From contig JAXCGZ010011617.1 of NCBI GenBank assembly GCA_037179515.1, positions 1-64,000 of the forward strand: a stretch of DNA of 64,000 nt, given 5' to 3'. Source of the DNA: Halocaridina rubra. Lineage: Eukaryota > Arthropoda > Malacostraca > Decapoda > Atyidae. Under the pieces are notes generated by a model. That model was not told the DNA's origin, did no database searches, and was given only the letters and a program-made list of their open reading frames with translations. Below, one piece after another: positions 1-12,374 of this stretch. The position numbers and the translations under genes are program-made. Positions within the stretch are counted from its first letter, which is position 1. Each line of letters starts with the position of its first letter.

Positions 1-307
1 ACACATTCTCTTCACTCCCTTAGGCTAATTACTAGAGCCCCTTTAGTTTTAGAAAAAAAATTGTATATTATGAAATTTTCTTTTAAGATATTACAAAATA
101 ATTTGGATATTGTCATATTGTTTAATGTAAAGCATGCTTTAAAATAAATGTGTTTCAAATGCCATGACATGAAATTCTTATATCCAAAAGGTATTATTCG
201 CATTAACTTAATTTAAATTTGTCAGAGTTATTCATCTCTCTTGTTCTCTTAATTTCGACCTCAAGCACTACTTACACAATTTCATTTGGTATTTCTTAAC
301 CTTGCAG

Positions 308-3300
308 GTTGACACTGTAAAGAGAATTTGTTTAAAGAAGTTGCCACCCATCTTAGCCATTCAACTGAAACGTTTTGACTATGACTGGGAACGTGAATGT
401 TCTATCAAGTTCAACGACTATTTTGAATTTCCAAGGGAGCTCGATATGGATCCTTATACAGGTAAGCGTATCATTTATTCGACTTTTACAACACACAGGG
501 AAACACTGCAAAGATGTTCTTGTTCTCCTTAAAAGGGGGATAATGCTTCTTTTATATGATTAGATATAGATATTTAGTTGTGTGTGTGCAGGTCATCAGA
601 TTCTATTCAGAGATAACTTAAAAAGGAATTGTAACTAATTTTGTAATAATAGTAAAACTGGAGAAGTTGAATACTCTAGCTAATTGTAATCTTTAATTAC
701 TATATAATGTGTAAGTGAATTTCTCCAGCATTATTTTTATACCACTTTTTCAGTTGCTGGATTAGCCAGGAATGGCGAACTTATTGACTACGACCCAGAA
801 GACATGAAAACTATTGTTTGTAGTAAATATAAATTAACTGGGATAGTGGTTCACAGTGGTCAGGCAAGCGGTGGACACTATTATTCGTACATTTTACACA
901 GGTACAGTATTGGCCCTTCAATTAATTAGTGAAGTGATTATAAAGTGTTGGTCATTTTTAGATAATGTAGTTAGTCATATCTCAAACATTCTCAACCATA
1001 GTTTAATTTGCATTTTTTTAAATTTTTGTAATAAAAAGAAGCATTGCTTTAAATTCACCTCATTTTCTATAAAATGTACTTTTGGATTCCTTGCCAATTG
1101 TTTGCAAATTCTTGATTTCACACCCAGAAACGGTTGCGATCAACGTTGGTACAAGTTCGATGATGGCGAAGTCAGTGAGTGTAAGATGGACGACGAAGAA
1201 GAAATGAAAAATCAGTGCTTCGGTGGCGAGTATGTGGGCGAGGTAAGGTTTGATTTTTGTTTTAGTTTTTATTTATGTTTTATATCGAGCACTATTAGTC
1301 CACTTTTATATTGAGTAACATTCAGCTTGGGACTGCAGTACCACAGTGGTTAAAGCGCTGGACTCAGAAAGTGACAAATTTGTGTTTGAGTCCACTTAGC
1401 TGCATTAGGAAGGGCATCCAAATTCCTCTGCTTCAACCCATCTATCCATTCCCATTGTAGTGGGGATTAATAGTGATGCGAAAAAACAAAAACAACTTAT
1501 TGACTAACATAAATCTTTCTCCTCTATGTCCATTTCAGTGTCATTTTATTATTTGTTTTATTTCTTCAACAGCAAGTGTTTGATAATATAATGAAGCGAG
1601 TGAGTTACCGAAGGCAGAAAAGGTGGTGGAACGCTTACCTTCTCTTCTACACTCGATTGGATGTGGAGGAAGATAATCTCTGTAGTTCATTTAGTGAGCT
1701 TTCTCTAGGTAAGTTGTGAAGTTTGTGAACTTTCTCTAGGTAATGTGTTAACTTTCCCTAGGTAATTTGTGAACTTTCTCTTAATAATTTGTGAACGTTT
1801 TCTTGATAATTTGTGAACTTTCTCTAGGTAATTTGTGAACTTCTTTCTAGGCAATTTGTGAAGTTTCTCTAGGTAATTTGTGAACTTTCTCTAGGTGAGT
1901 CAGCTTCTAGTAAAAAATTTATTAAATATTTGAATTTTGAAACCATTTGTAGAGGAATTTTTATGAGTGTATAAAGATCCTTGCCCTCTTACCCTCTGAA
2001 TGACCCAGAGTGTCGGGTATTGTGGAAATTTTCTATCCTCAAGTAGCTAAGAGGAGAGATCAATGTATGTTTTGTGCTGGTGAATGTGTGCTTTTACTCG
2101 GCCACTCCCCATTACAAGGGGTCTTGTGTCCATTTTATATGTATGTATGTATGTATGAATAAATTTTATATATTAGGTTTGATTCTAGAGCTGGGAGAAT
2201 CTTGAAGACTGTAGGGGTAAATGCTAAAGATCTTAGTAGTTGTAATTCTGAACTGTTTCATAGCACTCAAATAACTTGCCCCTAACATCAGTTTCACTCT
2301 ACATACCTCAGGTATATTGGTCTGTAATTATTAATTATTTAGATTAAAAGTGATGAGTTTCAACATTCTAAGCATTACTGATTATTGTTTTCTCTACAAT
2401 AATGTTTGAAGGTGTAATTTAGGAGATAAATTCTTACAAGTATTTCATGTTGACGAATCTAGCAAGAGTTTCTTGTTTAATTTTGTAATATCATTACTTA
2501 TTGGTGTATCATAGCTTATTTTTACTTAAGTAATGAATTAATGGGAATTGCAATAGAGTAATGTATATATTATGTGGTATAAGCTTATTTATTGGAAGGT
2601 TAGTACATTGTATCGCCTACTGCTAGATATGTTTGTTTTTCATCACAAACCATTCCTTTCAGCGGAACGACCTGGGCTCGTAAAAATGCCAAGCGCTATC
2701 GAGAGATCAGTGGTCAGACAAAATGTTCGATTCATGCATTCCCGGTCTCAGTTTTCGCCCGAGTATTTCCAGTTCCTTAAGAAACTTATTATGACAAATC
2801 ATCCGTTTGTGCTTCAAGCATCTCCAGACCGGGTAAGCTTTCTTTTGGGAATTTATTTGCTTTTATAAAGGTTTTTCTAGAGTTTCGGTTTTCCTCACAC
2901 CCATAAACCACCACCTCTTTGGGCTACTTCTCCCCTTCCTGTCTGGGAGCTCCATTACATTCCTGTCATATAGTAGAATATCTTAACAGAAGTCGTAGAG
3001 TTATGTTCCACCAGTATGCCACCAGTGTCGTATTAGATATTCTCTACACAAACAGGCCAGGGATACAGCATGCGAGGTAATAGTAGATACGCAAAGATAC
3101 TTTTCACTTAGTTTATTTAGAAGCTACATGATTCCTCTATGCCTCAATGCCCCCGTCCCCTTAAGGAAAATTTTAAGTCTAAATACACCCACAAGACTCT
3201 TGACTGCTCGACTGCTTCTCCTCTGACTTACTGTGTTGTGGGATGGCTCCTTTGTTCCCAACATGGCAGGGCATGGTATCCTTGGGCACACCTCCACCAA

Positions 3301-6300
3301 TAGGCTTCCAGAGAAGGGGAGTACAACCAGTTACCAATAGTGTGAGGGGCGTGACTAAAGGAATCCCAGTTTGGTACAAGGAACATTCTAACATAAGTGC
3401 CTATATGTGTACTTTCTACTTATACATCTTCCCAAGTACATATGTATGTATGTACAATGTATAGTTTATTGTGGAGGCTGGCTTTCGGTTCTTGAAAGAA
3501 CAACACAGAACTGTGAGACATTTCTGACCTCCATCGATTAGGGACACAGAGGTGTGAGAGGCCATTGTCATCTCTCTGTAAACACACACCTTTTGGTCTT
3601 AATACAATATACAAAGAGCACTTGTCTAACTTACCCAACACAGGACACCACATGGGTGGCCGCTAATATCACGTTACGTTAATCCCTCTCTCAGATTACC
3701 CCTCATCCCTCCACAGCGCATGCCCAAACCATCTTGGCTTTGCTTCTTGCTGTTTCCCTAAACCTTATTACCTGTGTTTTTCCAGTAATATACTTATTCT
3801 TTATCCTATCTATCCATGTCACACCCAAATAAAATTGCATCATCTTCAGCTTGGCTACTTTCATCTCTGCCTTCTGTCGTTTTGTCACTTGGACTATCTG
3901 CAAGTCATACAACGCAGCTGGGCTTACTACGAACTTGTAAACTACCTTTTCTCTTGTAGTTACCCTTTTGTCACGTATCACTCTTGTCACTCTTCTCCAC
4001 CCACTCCATCCAGCCTGCACTCCCTTCTCTTCTTCACCTCTCTACCACACTTTTCTTTAGTTTGAATTCATCCACTTTTGACACCTCTACGTCTTGTAAC
4101 CTCACCATTCCTCTGACCTCCCTCTCTATTCACAAACATGTACTCGGTCTTGCTCCTGCTGACATTTATTCACCTCCCTCATTGTATATCTCCGCTTCCC
4201 CAGGCTTGCCTCGACCTGTTCCCTACTCTCACTACAGATCACGAAGTCCTTTGGAAAATCATAATCCATGGCTGTCTCTTCATTGGTGACCATCTTCCTA
4301 GCTATAGTGGTGTATGAAAAATTTATGGACTATATAATCATAAAATAATTAGAATTTTGTTTCAATATTGAAAAATTTGTTAAATAGCAAAAAGGTACTT
4401 AATATATTAATATATATTTTTTTTTTTCAAGGTATCAGAGAGTGAAGAAATTGCAATGATCAGTACAGCATTGTGTAGTAAATTCTTGTTTTCTGTTGGA
4501 CTCCATACCAAAAAGACACTGAGAGGTCCAGCAATGGAGTGGTATGATGCATTATTGGTGAGTGAATATATAGGATATGTGTTGAAACGTAATGGATGAA
4601 TTATCATGATTCCTGTCACTTTCGGCTTGTCAGTTGTCGCCCTGGACGGAGCTTTGTTTCATTATTTAGAGGTCAATGAATGTTTTTATTGTTGGGCCAT
4701 AAACCAAGCTTGTTTGTTTTTAAAATGTCTCCACCATAAGTTTTTGTACTCATGGTTTATTAATCCTAGAGCAACTCTACAATTAGGAAAAGAGCTTTTT
4801 ATTTTAATATGAATGATTCTACAATCTATTCTTATCTCTTTTCTAGAATTACAAGCCATAATAGAGGTTATAAAAGTTTTTATCATAATTTACAACGAAA
4901 GAGTATGCTGTTTATTAATGTTGATTATTATTTTATAAAGGTTCATCTGAGAGCCTCAGTACACACAAGAGCGTGGTTCGCACAGAACATGTTATTCGCC
5001 CACCCTCATCGCTTTATGGAATATTTATTAGAATGTCCGGCTCCTGAGGTGAGGATGGTATTTAGCAAGTTGATCGTCCTGGTGGCTCACTGTGCGCGTA
5101 CAGATAGTCCATTACCTTTAGGTTGGGGACCCCTAAAACATCACCCTGGTAAGTTGATTATAGTAAGGACTATCACTTTATCTCTCTCTCTTTGTTGTTC
5201 ATCCATTCATTTTTCATTTTTATATATTCATAAATTGGTTTTTGTCTAGTTTCCCTTTCCCTTCTTTCCTGGTGGTCCTCTTGACATTCCTCTTCCTCTC
5301 AACATGGCATCTCTAAAAAATTGAAGGAGACTACTAATTCGGAGCCAAATATATCTGTTCCCTCTCATCTTTGCAGAGGTATTCCAAATCCAGATCATCC
5401 CACCTGCTGGCCCACAAAGGCTCTGCCACCCTGATGGGTGGATATCGATAACGAACAAATATATATTCTCTCTCTCTCTTTTTTTTTTATAAGTATCTGC
5501 CTTAACATGCTTTGGCAGGGCATGATATAACATTTCTTTTTCAATAATGATACTGCACCCTACTAAAGTTTGACAGGGTGGCCACATCTGATAAGATAAC
5601 CAAGGTAGATGGGTTCTTCGTACCTCATATGTTTTGCAGTGTGTGTCCACCCCCATTTGCATTGAGATTGCAGTGATATAAAAAGTGAAAGAAAAATAGA
5701 ATACAGTATTGCATAGTTTAATAACCCTATGTACTTTATACATATGGTACTGTACTTATTTTGTGATTTTTGAACCTCAGGTCTTGATATTGCAAGTGGA
5801 GCTTGTTCGTTAAGCGATCAGTTGTTAGTGGCAGTGTTGCTCCTACTCAATAAAGAGGTGTCAGAACACGGTCGTCATCTTGCTCAGTACTTTCACCTTT
5901 TCAACCTCTATGCAACGTTGGGACCTCCTGAGAAACTGCAACTTCTAAAGGTATGGAAATTGGCACTTAATTTTGTGCCTATGGCAAATTAACTAGCTTC
6001 ATTGATAAGTAGTGAATAGAGGTAACAACTGGGTAAGTGGCTAACCCATGTTTGAACCCACCACAGGCATTAGGAAGGGCCTCCAGCCTCATTTTCCCAG
6101 CTCCAACCTCTCGGTGTTCATCCCCATTTGGATGGGGATTACTGTGGTATATAAATCGATAAACATAGAAAAATGATCATTTGATTTATGTGTTGTTGGG
6201 TAAATGTATCAGAATTACTCACGAAGATTTAGCTTTGTTTGGCTACAACTAGTAAGGTACATCAGGAGAAACAAATTTCAGGTTTTAATAAATAAATTGG

Positions 6301-9300
6301 GCACTGATAGATACTGTAAGCTTAGGAGTAATGGAAGAATTTTATTTTGTGGTTTGCTTGATAAAGATATTTAACCAGTTAAGAAAATGGCTAATGTTGT
6401 TGTTGTTCTGTGGGCTGCCTGGTCAAACAGCACAAGTTCCTAAGGAATGCCACTGCCGACCTTGGGGGGGGGGTTCCCCACAGAACTCATAAAATATATG
6501 TAGTGTTGTTGGTGTATGTGGTTGATAGCGGTGCACTCTTAAGGCCTTGAGATACTGGCTATATTGTGTAAATGATAGGTTTATTTTCCTACAGATACAT
6601 AATGGCATCGAATCTCCTTTTTCTTTCAGTTAAATGTTGTGGAAATGTTCATGTTGGTTGCCCTAGATGAAGGTCCTGGACCAGCTATTAAATACCAGTA
6701 TGCAGAGCTCGGGCGATTATACCAAGTAGTGTCGCAGTTGATCCGATCGTGCGACGTGTCATTTAAGCAGCAGTCGTCTCAGCCAGTAAGTAGTTGCTGA
6801 TTAATGCCATCTTTTTGTGATGTTATCAAGACTTTAAAATAGATTATTTTAACCCTTTTCCTACAGGCTATTAGCAAAATTAATTACACCTCAGTGCGGT
6901 TGGGGGGGTTTTCTCTTGCTCCACAGTGCATAAGTATCATACTTTCCCCCTTGACATCATAAAGGCTACTGACTTTATGTGAGGCCTTTAGTGGATAATA
7001 CATTGACTCATGTATGGTACCAAGACAACAGATGCCAAATATCGATATCCACTTCACTACCACCCAAGGGAATAGTGTGCTAATTTGAAAATGTAACCAA
7101 ATCAGGTACACTCACAAGTTATGCCCTGATTTAATAAAACCATAATTGGTACACATGCGGTTAAATGGTTAAGCCCTTTCAAATCATGTCATTCTGCATT
7201 GTATACATTTGCCTTTAAATCGTGTTCAGCAATTGCTGACTATACTACGTAACAGTGTGTAATATTTTTGTTTTTTGTTTTTATTTAAGAATACAGCCCC
7301 ACTCACGAATCCCCATGGCGATCCTTCCTGTCCGGAACCTCTGATGAACATCCAACCCAAAGTGGCAGAAATTTTGTACAACAGAGCAACGTGAGTTTAG
7401 AAGTTGTATTACTTGTAGTTTAGAAGTTGTATTACTTGTATTTTATAGTAATTCTTGAGTAGAAAATGTTAGTATTATAATTGTTTGAGATGAATGTTGC
7501 TCCCTGGCAGAGCACAGTATTTCTAATTTTGTGGTGGTTGAGTTTTCTTAAACTATCAGAAATACACCTTGAGATAAATTTTATCAAGCAGTTACATTCA
7601 ATCAACCTTTCTTGTAAAAATGTTTGTATGTATGCATGCATATATGTATGTAACTATGTATGTGTTTTAACATTACAGCTATGTAGTATGTATGTAACTA
7701 TATATGTGCTTTAACATTACAGGTATGTCAAGAAAATCATAGAAGATGCCAACACTTCTGAAGACACAGTCAAACTCCTGAAGTTTTGCTGCTGGGAGAA
7801 TCCCTTGTTCTCCTCTACAGTCTTATCGGAACTGCTTTGGCAAATCGCTTATTCCTACACTTACGAGTTAAGGCCGTATCTGGATCTGCTTCTACATATG
7901 CTGCTTCTTGATGATTCTTGGCAAAATCACAGGATTCATAATGCACTTAAAGGTATGTTATGTCATTGCGTGCCTTTTTTCATGTCAACTGAATACCCAT
8001 TATGGAGGTAGTCAAAGAACCTGGATGCCCTTCTTAATGCTCCATGGCGGGCTAGAACATTGGGTTGTTACTTCTTGATTTGAGCGTTAATCATTGTAAA
8101 TTTTGGGTCTCATTTTGTGATCTTAAGTTTTTGTAAAATATATTTATGTACTTATATATATTTATCTTGAAATGAAATGTAATTTTTAGAGTGAAAAGTT
8201 TTGTATGCTATATATAAGAATTTCTCAAGTGTTTGCAAACTTGATTTAGTGGAAATGACTGCATAATTCTGTTTTAATGATTATCTTTAATTTATATGGT
8301 CTATATACAAAAAGATGTAATCTCCCTTATAAGGGGGATGGCTGAGTCAAAAAGGAATGTTGACATTGAATCGAATATTACAACATAGGGAAACACGGAG
8401 GAGGTATTCTTGTCCCATCTTCAGTGAGAAGGCAAGAATATTGTTTTATAAGCCATACAATTATATTTCAATGTAATATACCTTCAACAGGTATCCCAGA
8501 CGACCGTGAAGGTTTGTTTGACACTATCCAAAGGAGTAAAAATCATTACCAGAAGCGTGCGTATCAGTGTATAAAGTGTATGGTAGCCTTATTTTCGTCA
8601 TGCTCTGCGGCGCAACAGATGCTTCATTCCAATGGTGACCTTAAGGTAAGTGTGAGGTTGTCTGTAATCTAAATGTTAGTTCTTTTATATGTTATTATTA
8701 ATCCCCATTTGATTGGGAGTGGATAAAGAAAGTTTGAAGCTTGGAAATTAAGCCTGAATGCCCTTCCTACAGCACTGTGGTGGATTTGCACGCTGAATTG
8801 TCATTTTCCAAGTTGGGTGCTCTAACCACTTTGTTACTGCAGTCCCTTGACTGTAAACACGTTTCTGAAATCTTTGACAATTTTTCTGTTTATGATACTA
8901 ATACCATAATCTCCCTTATTAGAAGGTTGGCTGAGTTAAGCAAAAACCTTGGCTCTTTGTGGGAGGAATTTACAAAATAGGGGATTCCCAGTCCTCTTTC
9001 TTTGCCCCATTCATTTGACTTCTATGACACGCAAGGGAATGCGGAGGATACTTTCATGCATCCCCAAAGGGAAGAATAACCCAGTATATACAATAAGAAT
9101 ATCTAAATGACTTGTTTGGAAATAAATTTCCTCGATATTAGAGCTCAATGAATAAAAACGTTACCATAATTCATGCATTTAAAATTTAATTATTTGAATT
9201 GTGTAATAGTAATAGTTTGTGTTCTTTTAAAACCCACAGCGCAAGTGGACATGGGCTGTAGAGTGGCTTAATGATGAGCTCGATCGACGACCCTACGCTG

Positions 9301-12300
9301 CTACAAATCAGCAGTATGGTTTCAATAATTGGTCGCCGCCTGCACAGAGCAATGAAACCAGTAATGGATATTTCTTGGAACGATCACCCAGTGCCAGGTC
9401 CACCCTAGAGAGGGCGTATGAGTTGTGCCCTGAAGAGGTAAGTACCGTACAGTATATTCTGTAACATTTATGCTTAATTTTTATAGCACTGCAAATAAAA
9501 AGATAGATAATTTTGTGGAAGTCATGGCTTCAGTCTACTTAAAAATGCACCTAAAGTCTCTATATGTATCAATTTAGACATTTATATTGAAATAAAATGC
9601 CACTACCTAATATTTCATGTGATTTATGTAATCCTCTGAAATAAATATGTAATGTAAAATCTCAGTATTGTACGTGTTGGAAGGGCATCCATTCTTTATT
9701 CCTTAGCATTAACCTGTCTGTGCTCACCCCCATTCAAATCGGGACTAATTGTGACACAATAAACAGTGTTATTTTAGTGTGATGTTAATTGCTTTGCTTT
9801 TTACTCATACAGGAAGCTGAGGCTGAGGAATGTGAAGAAGCTGATGTCGCTGTACCTGATGAAGTAGCTCCACTACCCCCTGTTGCTGAACCAGATCCGC
9901 TCCCTCAACATCTTGGAGTAAGTTTTCTCTTTTTGGAGATACATTATTTTCATTACCCTCTATAGGAAAAAATCTAGCATCAAAGAGCTCGAGCTCCACC
10001 TCTTTCTTTGGCAAAAAAAAAAAAAGTGGAAAAATTACAGCTGCATTTCGAGGCTGCAGAAGAGAAAGTTGTGGCATCCGTTGTCTTCTAGCTCCTGCTT
10101 ATTCAAAAGGCATAATAAATACGCTTGGTCCAAGGGTTGTTATAAACCCTTTGTCAAAGAAGAGGGTATTCCTCAGACTCATAATTTTAGCCTGTATACA
10201 AAATGAGTGGCTCTTCATAGTATACACCAGACATAGTAAGTAATATGAAAATGGGGGAAAGAAGTTGTGCCCATTCAGTGAGAAAACCTATATTTGAACA
10301 GGATTTCTTGCTTACCTTGTATGTAATCTTTTCTTACCCCGAGAGTATGGGACAAGGTTAACACTTTCGTGTTCTACATATCGCAAACCTTACCTAATTG
10401 GGATGGACTGAGGGGACTGGGGATCGCCCCCTTTTGATTATCCTGACCAATTTTTATTTGTCCAAAGAGTTAGTCTAAAATTCTAATGAACAGAGATACG
10501 AGTCTCAATAGCAAGAGATTTGTATGCATTGTACTGCATATCTTTCTTTGCATGCTTGTTGATAACAAAAACTGTACTGCATGAATTAATTTGAACCTTT
10601 TACACAGACACAGCAACAGCAGTCACAGCAGCAAGTATCTCCTGCAGTCGTCCCTTCACAAGCTCCTCCCCAGCAATTACAGCAACAACAAATCTCACAG
10701 CAGAAGATACCAGCATCTGGACCTCAGCCATCAAATTCTCAAGTTAATTCAAAGGATTCTTCTATTAGTAATCAAAGTACAATGTAAGTTAATGGTGTTA
10801 GTTCACTGCTTAATATGGTGATACGATATACCACTGCGAATGGTACAGGTCGTTGTTGACCCTTAGGTGACTGTATCACTGGAAATGGTATGGGTTCAGG
10901 GTAGTTGTTTTTCCATGTTAAAATGATAGCTCCATCTAATTTCTATTGAGTATCGATGGCAGTAGGTGATCTGCATATTCTTGGAGTGGTAGTGGTCATA
11001 ATATATTTCTGCAGTAGAATTTGTATAATATGCTATGTAGGCATAGCTGGTGTGTGTGTTCTTGTGAATGTAGAAGTAACATCATAAGTCTCTTAACTAT
11101 TTTGACCCTTTCTTGCTTATGCAAGAAGATACAAACGCATGTACTTTCAATAAGTATTTTGTATTTTATTCCAAATATTGCGAAGGACTCTTAAATGTTG
11201 ACAGAAGTATGTTACAGTATCAGTATAGTTTACTGTATTTTACTCCACTAAAAGCTATGTGGCAAACTGAGTTTACTCCACCGAAAGCTATGTGGCAAAC
11301 TGAGAATTTCCACTCACTGATATTGTTATTTACTTAATTATTGCTGGATGGTGTCATTATTAAGTTAATTTTGGGCATAGGTTTTTGTTTTTATTATGGT
11401 CTTAATCATAACTTTAAAATTCTCCAGTGTAGTTGAAAAGGTATATTATGGGTAACTTGTAAGAATGTTATGTTATTTATACCATTTTATTTGTTATTAG
11501 ACATAATGGTTTACATCCCCTGCTCCAACCTGTGTCCACCTGCATTTGAATGGGGATTAATATTGACATGAAATGGCATATAACAACTTGCACTTTTTTT
11601 CTTAAACACAGGCTAACAACCAAGTAATACTGTTAGGATCAAGGCCAAAAACTATTAATTTGTAACTAAGGTTTTCAGGGTTTCGCAACTTTTGCATTTA
11701 TTTTTGTGAACTCAGTAAATTGTATATAAGAACTTTAGAAAATTGAATTAGTAGGTATTGCGATAGCTTAATGCCATATTGCACTCTTGAGGACAGCTGT
11801 AGATCAGTGGTTAGAGTGCTCGACTTAGTGACAAACCCAGTTTCAGAACCACTGCAGAGTATAGTAAAAGAAATGTCTTGTCTACAGAGCAGGTCAATGA
11901 TAAAAATACTGTTTACAGGAGTGAAGTAGACTTCTCAGCAAGTATGGTGTTTGGTGTGTTAAATAAAAAAAAATTATTAAAGGGACCATAAAGGTATAGC
12001 TGAATCTAACGAAAATAAATGTTTAATTCTTTCGCAGCCATAGTAGTGTGGTTATTAGTAGTAGTGGCACTTCAAGTACTGGCAGTGCTGGGACAGGAGA
12101 TGGCACTTCTAATGTCAATGTTACTACTACTGTTGCTGTGAATTCCCCACACACTTGTTTACCTGGGGTGCCAACAGGCAGCACTACTACGACCACCAAT
12201 ACAACAAGCAGTCCAGGAGGGACGGTGACTACTTCCAGTAGTAGCAATGTGAATGGTAGTGGAACTCTTGTAAATAATCCCGGCACCACTGAAGACACAC

Positions 12301-12374
12301 AAAAAATTCTGCCTTCACCACAATCAGGCCCCAGTTCATCGCCATCAGTGCAAGACAGTGGACAGGAAAACTAA
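308..12374 (+). CDS. USP9X: USP9X / fat facets ubiquitin hydrolase, 3' half (16 exons, 5' partial)
   Basis: This is a cysteine deubiquitinase that removes ubiquitin from substrates, acting mainly in the cytosol. Exons: 308-461, 754-901, 1128-1242, 1573-1708, 2663-2832, 4432-4557, 4941-5148, 5781-5950, 6630-6785, 7290-7390, 7723-7952, 8491-8645, 9240-9437, 9813-9917, 10608-10783, 12038-12374. All introns are GT-AG, and the joined length is 2685 nt, 895 codons including the TAA. The first exon starts inside the catalytic domain ([20 protein letters not shown]). The catalytic His lies in [12 protein letters not shown] and the Asp-box region in WYKFDDGEV. Downstream, the helical C-terminal region carries USP9X signatures such as [26 protein letters not shown] and [20 protein letters not shown]. 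The last three exons are acidic, Gln-rich and Ser/Thr-rich and are less conserved than the rest. The Cys box and the N-terminal half lie before position 1. Family assignment is from remembered similarity and is very secure; single exon borders could shift slightly. Confidence 0.95.
754..1242 (+). other. USP9X: USP9X exons with catalytic His box and Asp box
   Basis: Two exons (754-901 and 1128-1242) encode the end of the peptidase C19 fold. The first holds SGGHYYSYI, whose His is the general base of the triad. The second holds [20 protein letters not shown], where the Asp of KFDD aligns with the third triad position. The junctions are phase 1 and phase 2, and the frame is continuous across them. 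Nothing suggests loss of activity. Confidence 0.9.
1331..1492 (+). mobile_element. SINE-1, near full length, in a USP9X intron
   Basis: This is the best copy of the window's commonest SINE. The head is tRNA-like: ccacagtggttaaagcgctgg resembles box A, and gtttgagtcca resembles box B. Then follows a body (attaggaagggcatccaa, then a Pro-rich-looking ccaacctgt block) and a conserved end, gtggggattaatagtgatgc, before an A-rich tail. Confidence 0.75.
1697..1900 (+). repeat. 22-bp minisatellite made from a splice donor
   Basis: About nine imperfect copies of a 22-bp unit (core gaactttctctaggtaattt) begin at the exon end (ctttctctag, 1708) and run into the intron. The first copy is the real donor, ctag|gtaagt. 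Most later copies keep ctag|gtaa, and the last ends ctag|gtgagt (1895-1900), which is also a good donor consensus. Reading past the first donor meets TGA four codons later. Confidence 0.85.
1968..2150 (+). repeat. Dispersed repeat R3 (SINE-like)
   Basis: It shares a series of blocks with 58498-58702: agatccttgc, attgtgg, agctaagaggag (aagctatgaggag there), ggtgaatgt, gctttgactc and cactcccc..acaagggg. Partial copies occur near 24258-24320 (plus) and, reversed, near 29520-29560 and 37190-37260. The family was recognised from repeats inside this window only. Confidence 0.5.
3703..4290 (-). mobile_element. RTE/BovB-like LINE remnant, RT C-terminal part
   Basis: The minus strand encodes a diverged C-terminal end of an RTE-clade reverse transcriptase: [20 protein letters not shown], then [36 protein letters not shown] and YITGK. 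The upstream frame ([16 protein letters not shown]) matches the region just after the active site and is split by stops. It is a dead fragment in a USP9X intron. Confidence 0.75.
6022..6155 (+). mobile_element. SINE-1 copy
   Basis: It has a degraded head (ggtaagtggctaacccatg), a box-B-like gtttgaaccc, then aggaagggcctccagcc and catttggatggggatta. It lies in the USP9X intron after exon 5781-5950. Confidence 0.7.
7989..8087 (-). mobile_element. SINE-1 fragment, reversed
   Basis: The reversed body signal ggatgcccttcttaatgc and degraded flanks match the SINE-1 middle. The head is hardly recognisable. Confidence 0.45.
8298..9080. repeat. Two R3-like repeat pieces in a USP9X intron pair
   Basis: At 8316-8450 the blocks are cttataagggggatggctga, then cagggaaac-like tacaacatagggaaacac and a gaggtattcttg block. 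At 8897-9080 the blocks are aggttggctgagttaag, ctctttgtgggaggaa, aggggattcccagt and gaatgcggagga. Similar blocks recur at 39296-39455 and near 470-545. Exon 8491-8645 and a SINE-1 copy lie between the two pieces and do not belong to the repeat. Confidence 0.4.
8694..8846 (-). mobile_element. SINE-1 copy, reversed
   Basis: It runs from ttaatccccatttgattggg through aatgcccttcctacagcac to a reversed tRNA-like head ending at gtgctctaaccactttgtta. The copy is nearly complete and lies in the intron before exon 9240. Confidence 0.7.
9676..9763 (+). mobile_element. SINE-1 3' fragment
   Basis: Only the body and 3' end remain: ggaagggcatccattc, then taacctgtctgtgctcaccc and a diverged ggactaattgtgacac. 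Confidence 0.6.
11501..11583 (+). mobile_element. SINE-1 3' fragment
   Basis: It contains ctccaacctgtgtccacctg and gaatggggattaatattgac, the family's terminal block. The tRNA head is absent. Confidence 0.55.
11791..11866 (+). mobile_element. SINE-1 head fragment
   Basis: Only the tRNA-derived head is left: tagatcagtggttagagtgc, then cgacttagtgacaaaccc and a box-B-like gtttcagaacc. It is not a functional tRNA because no acceptor stem closes it. Confidence 0.55.
12038..12374 (+). other. USP9X: Last USP9X exon, Ser/Thr/Gly-rich tail
   Basis: The exon opens in phase 2 and encodes about 111 residues, mostly Ser, Thr, Gly, Pro and Val, ending DSGQEN then TAA. The preceding exon (10608-10783) is Gln/Pro/Ser-rich. 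No domain is visible and the tail looks disordered. Vertebrate USP9X also ends in a low-complexity tail, but I see no residue-level conservation here. Confidence 0.8.

Noticed and set aside
856..1314. Single 152-codon frame running through two USP9X exons
   Set aside because: Its middle reads through an intron with clear GT-AG borders; the exon parts belong to the spliced gene.
1697..1900. CRISPR-like array of short repeats
   Set aside because: The units are contiguous with no unique spacers, the genome is eukaryotic, and the array overlaps an exon border.
3179..3653. Short frames at 3179-3394, 3243-3464 and 3420-3653 as small genes
   Set aside because: They lie in a USP9X intron, overlap on opposite strands and show no recognisable motif. 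They may be old repeat sequence.
11791..11866. tRNA gene
   Set aside because: Box A- and B-like motifs are present, but no cloverleaf with a paired acceptor stem, and the same head recurs in the SINE-1 family.
12023..12298. Minus-strand 91-codon frame opposite the last USP9X exon
   Set aside because: It is a shadow of the Ser/Thr-rich exon. It gives a Val/Leu-rich protein with no start context or similarity.
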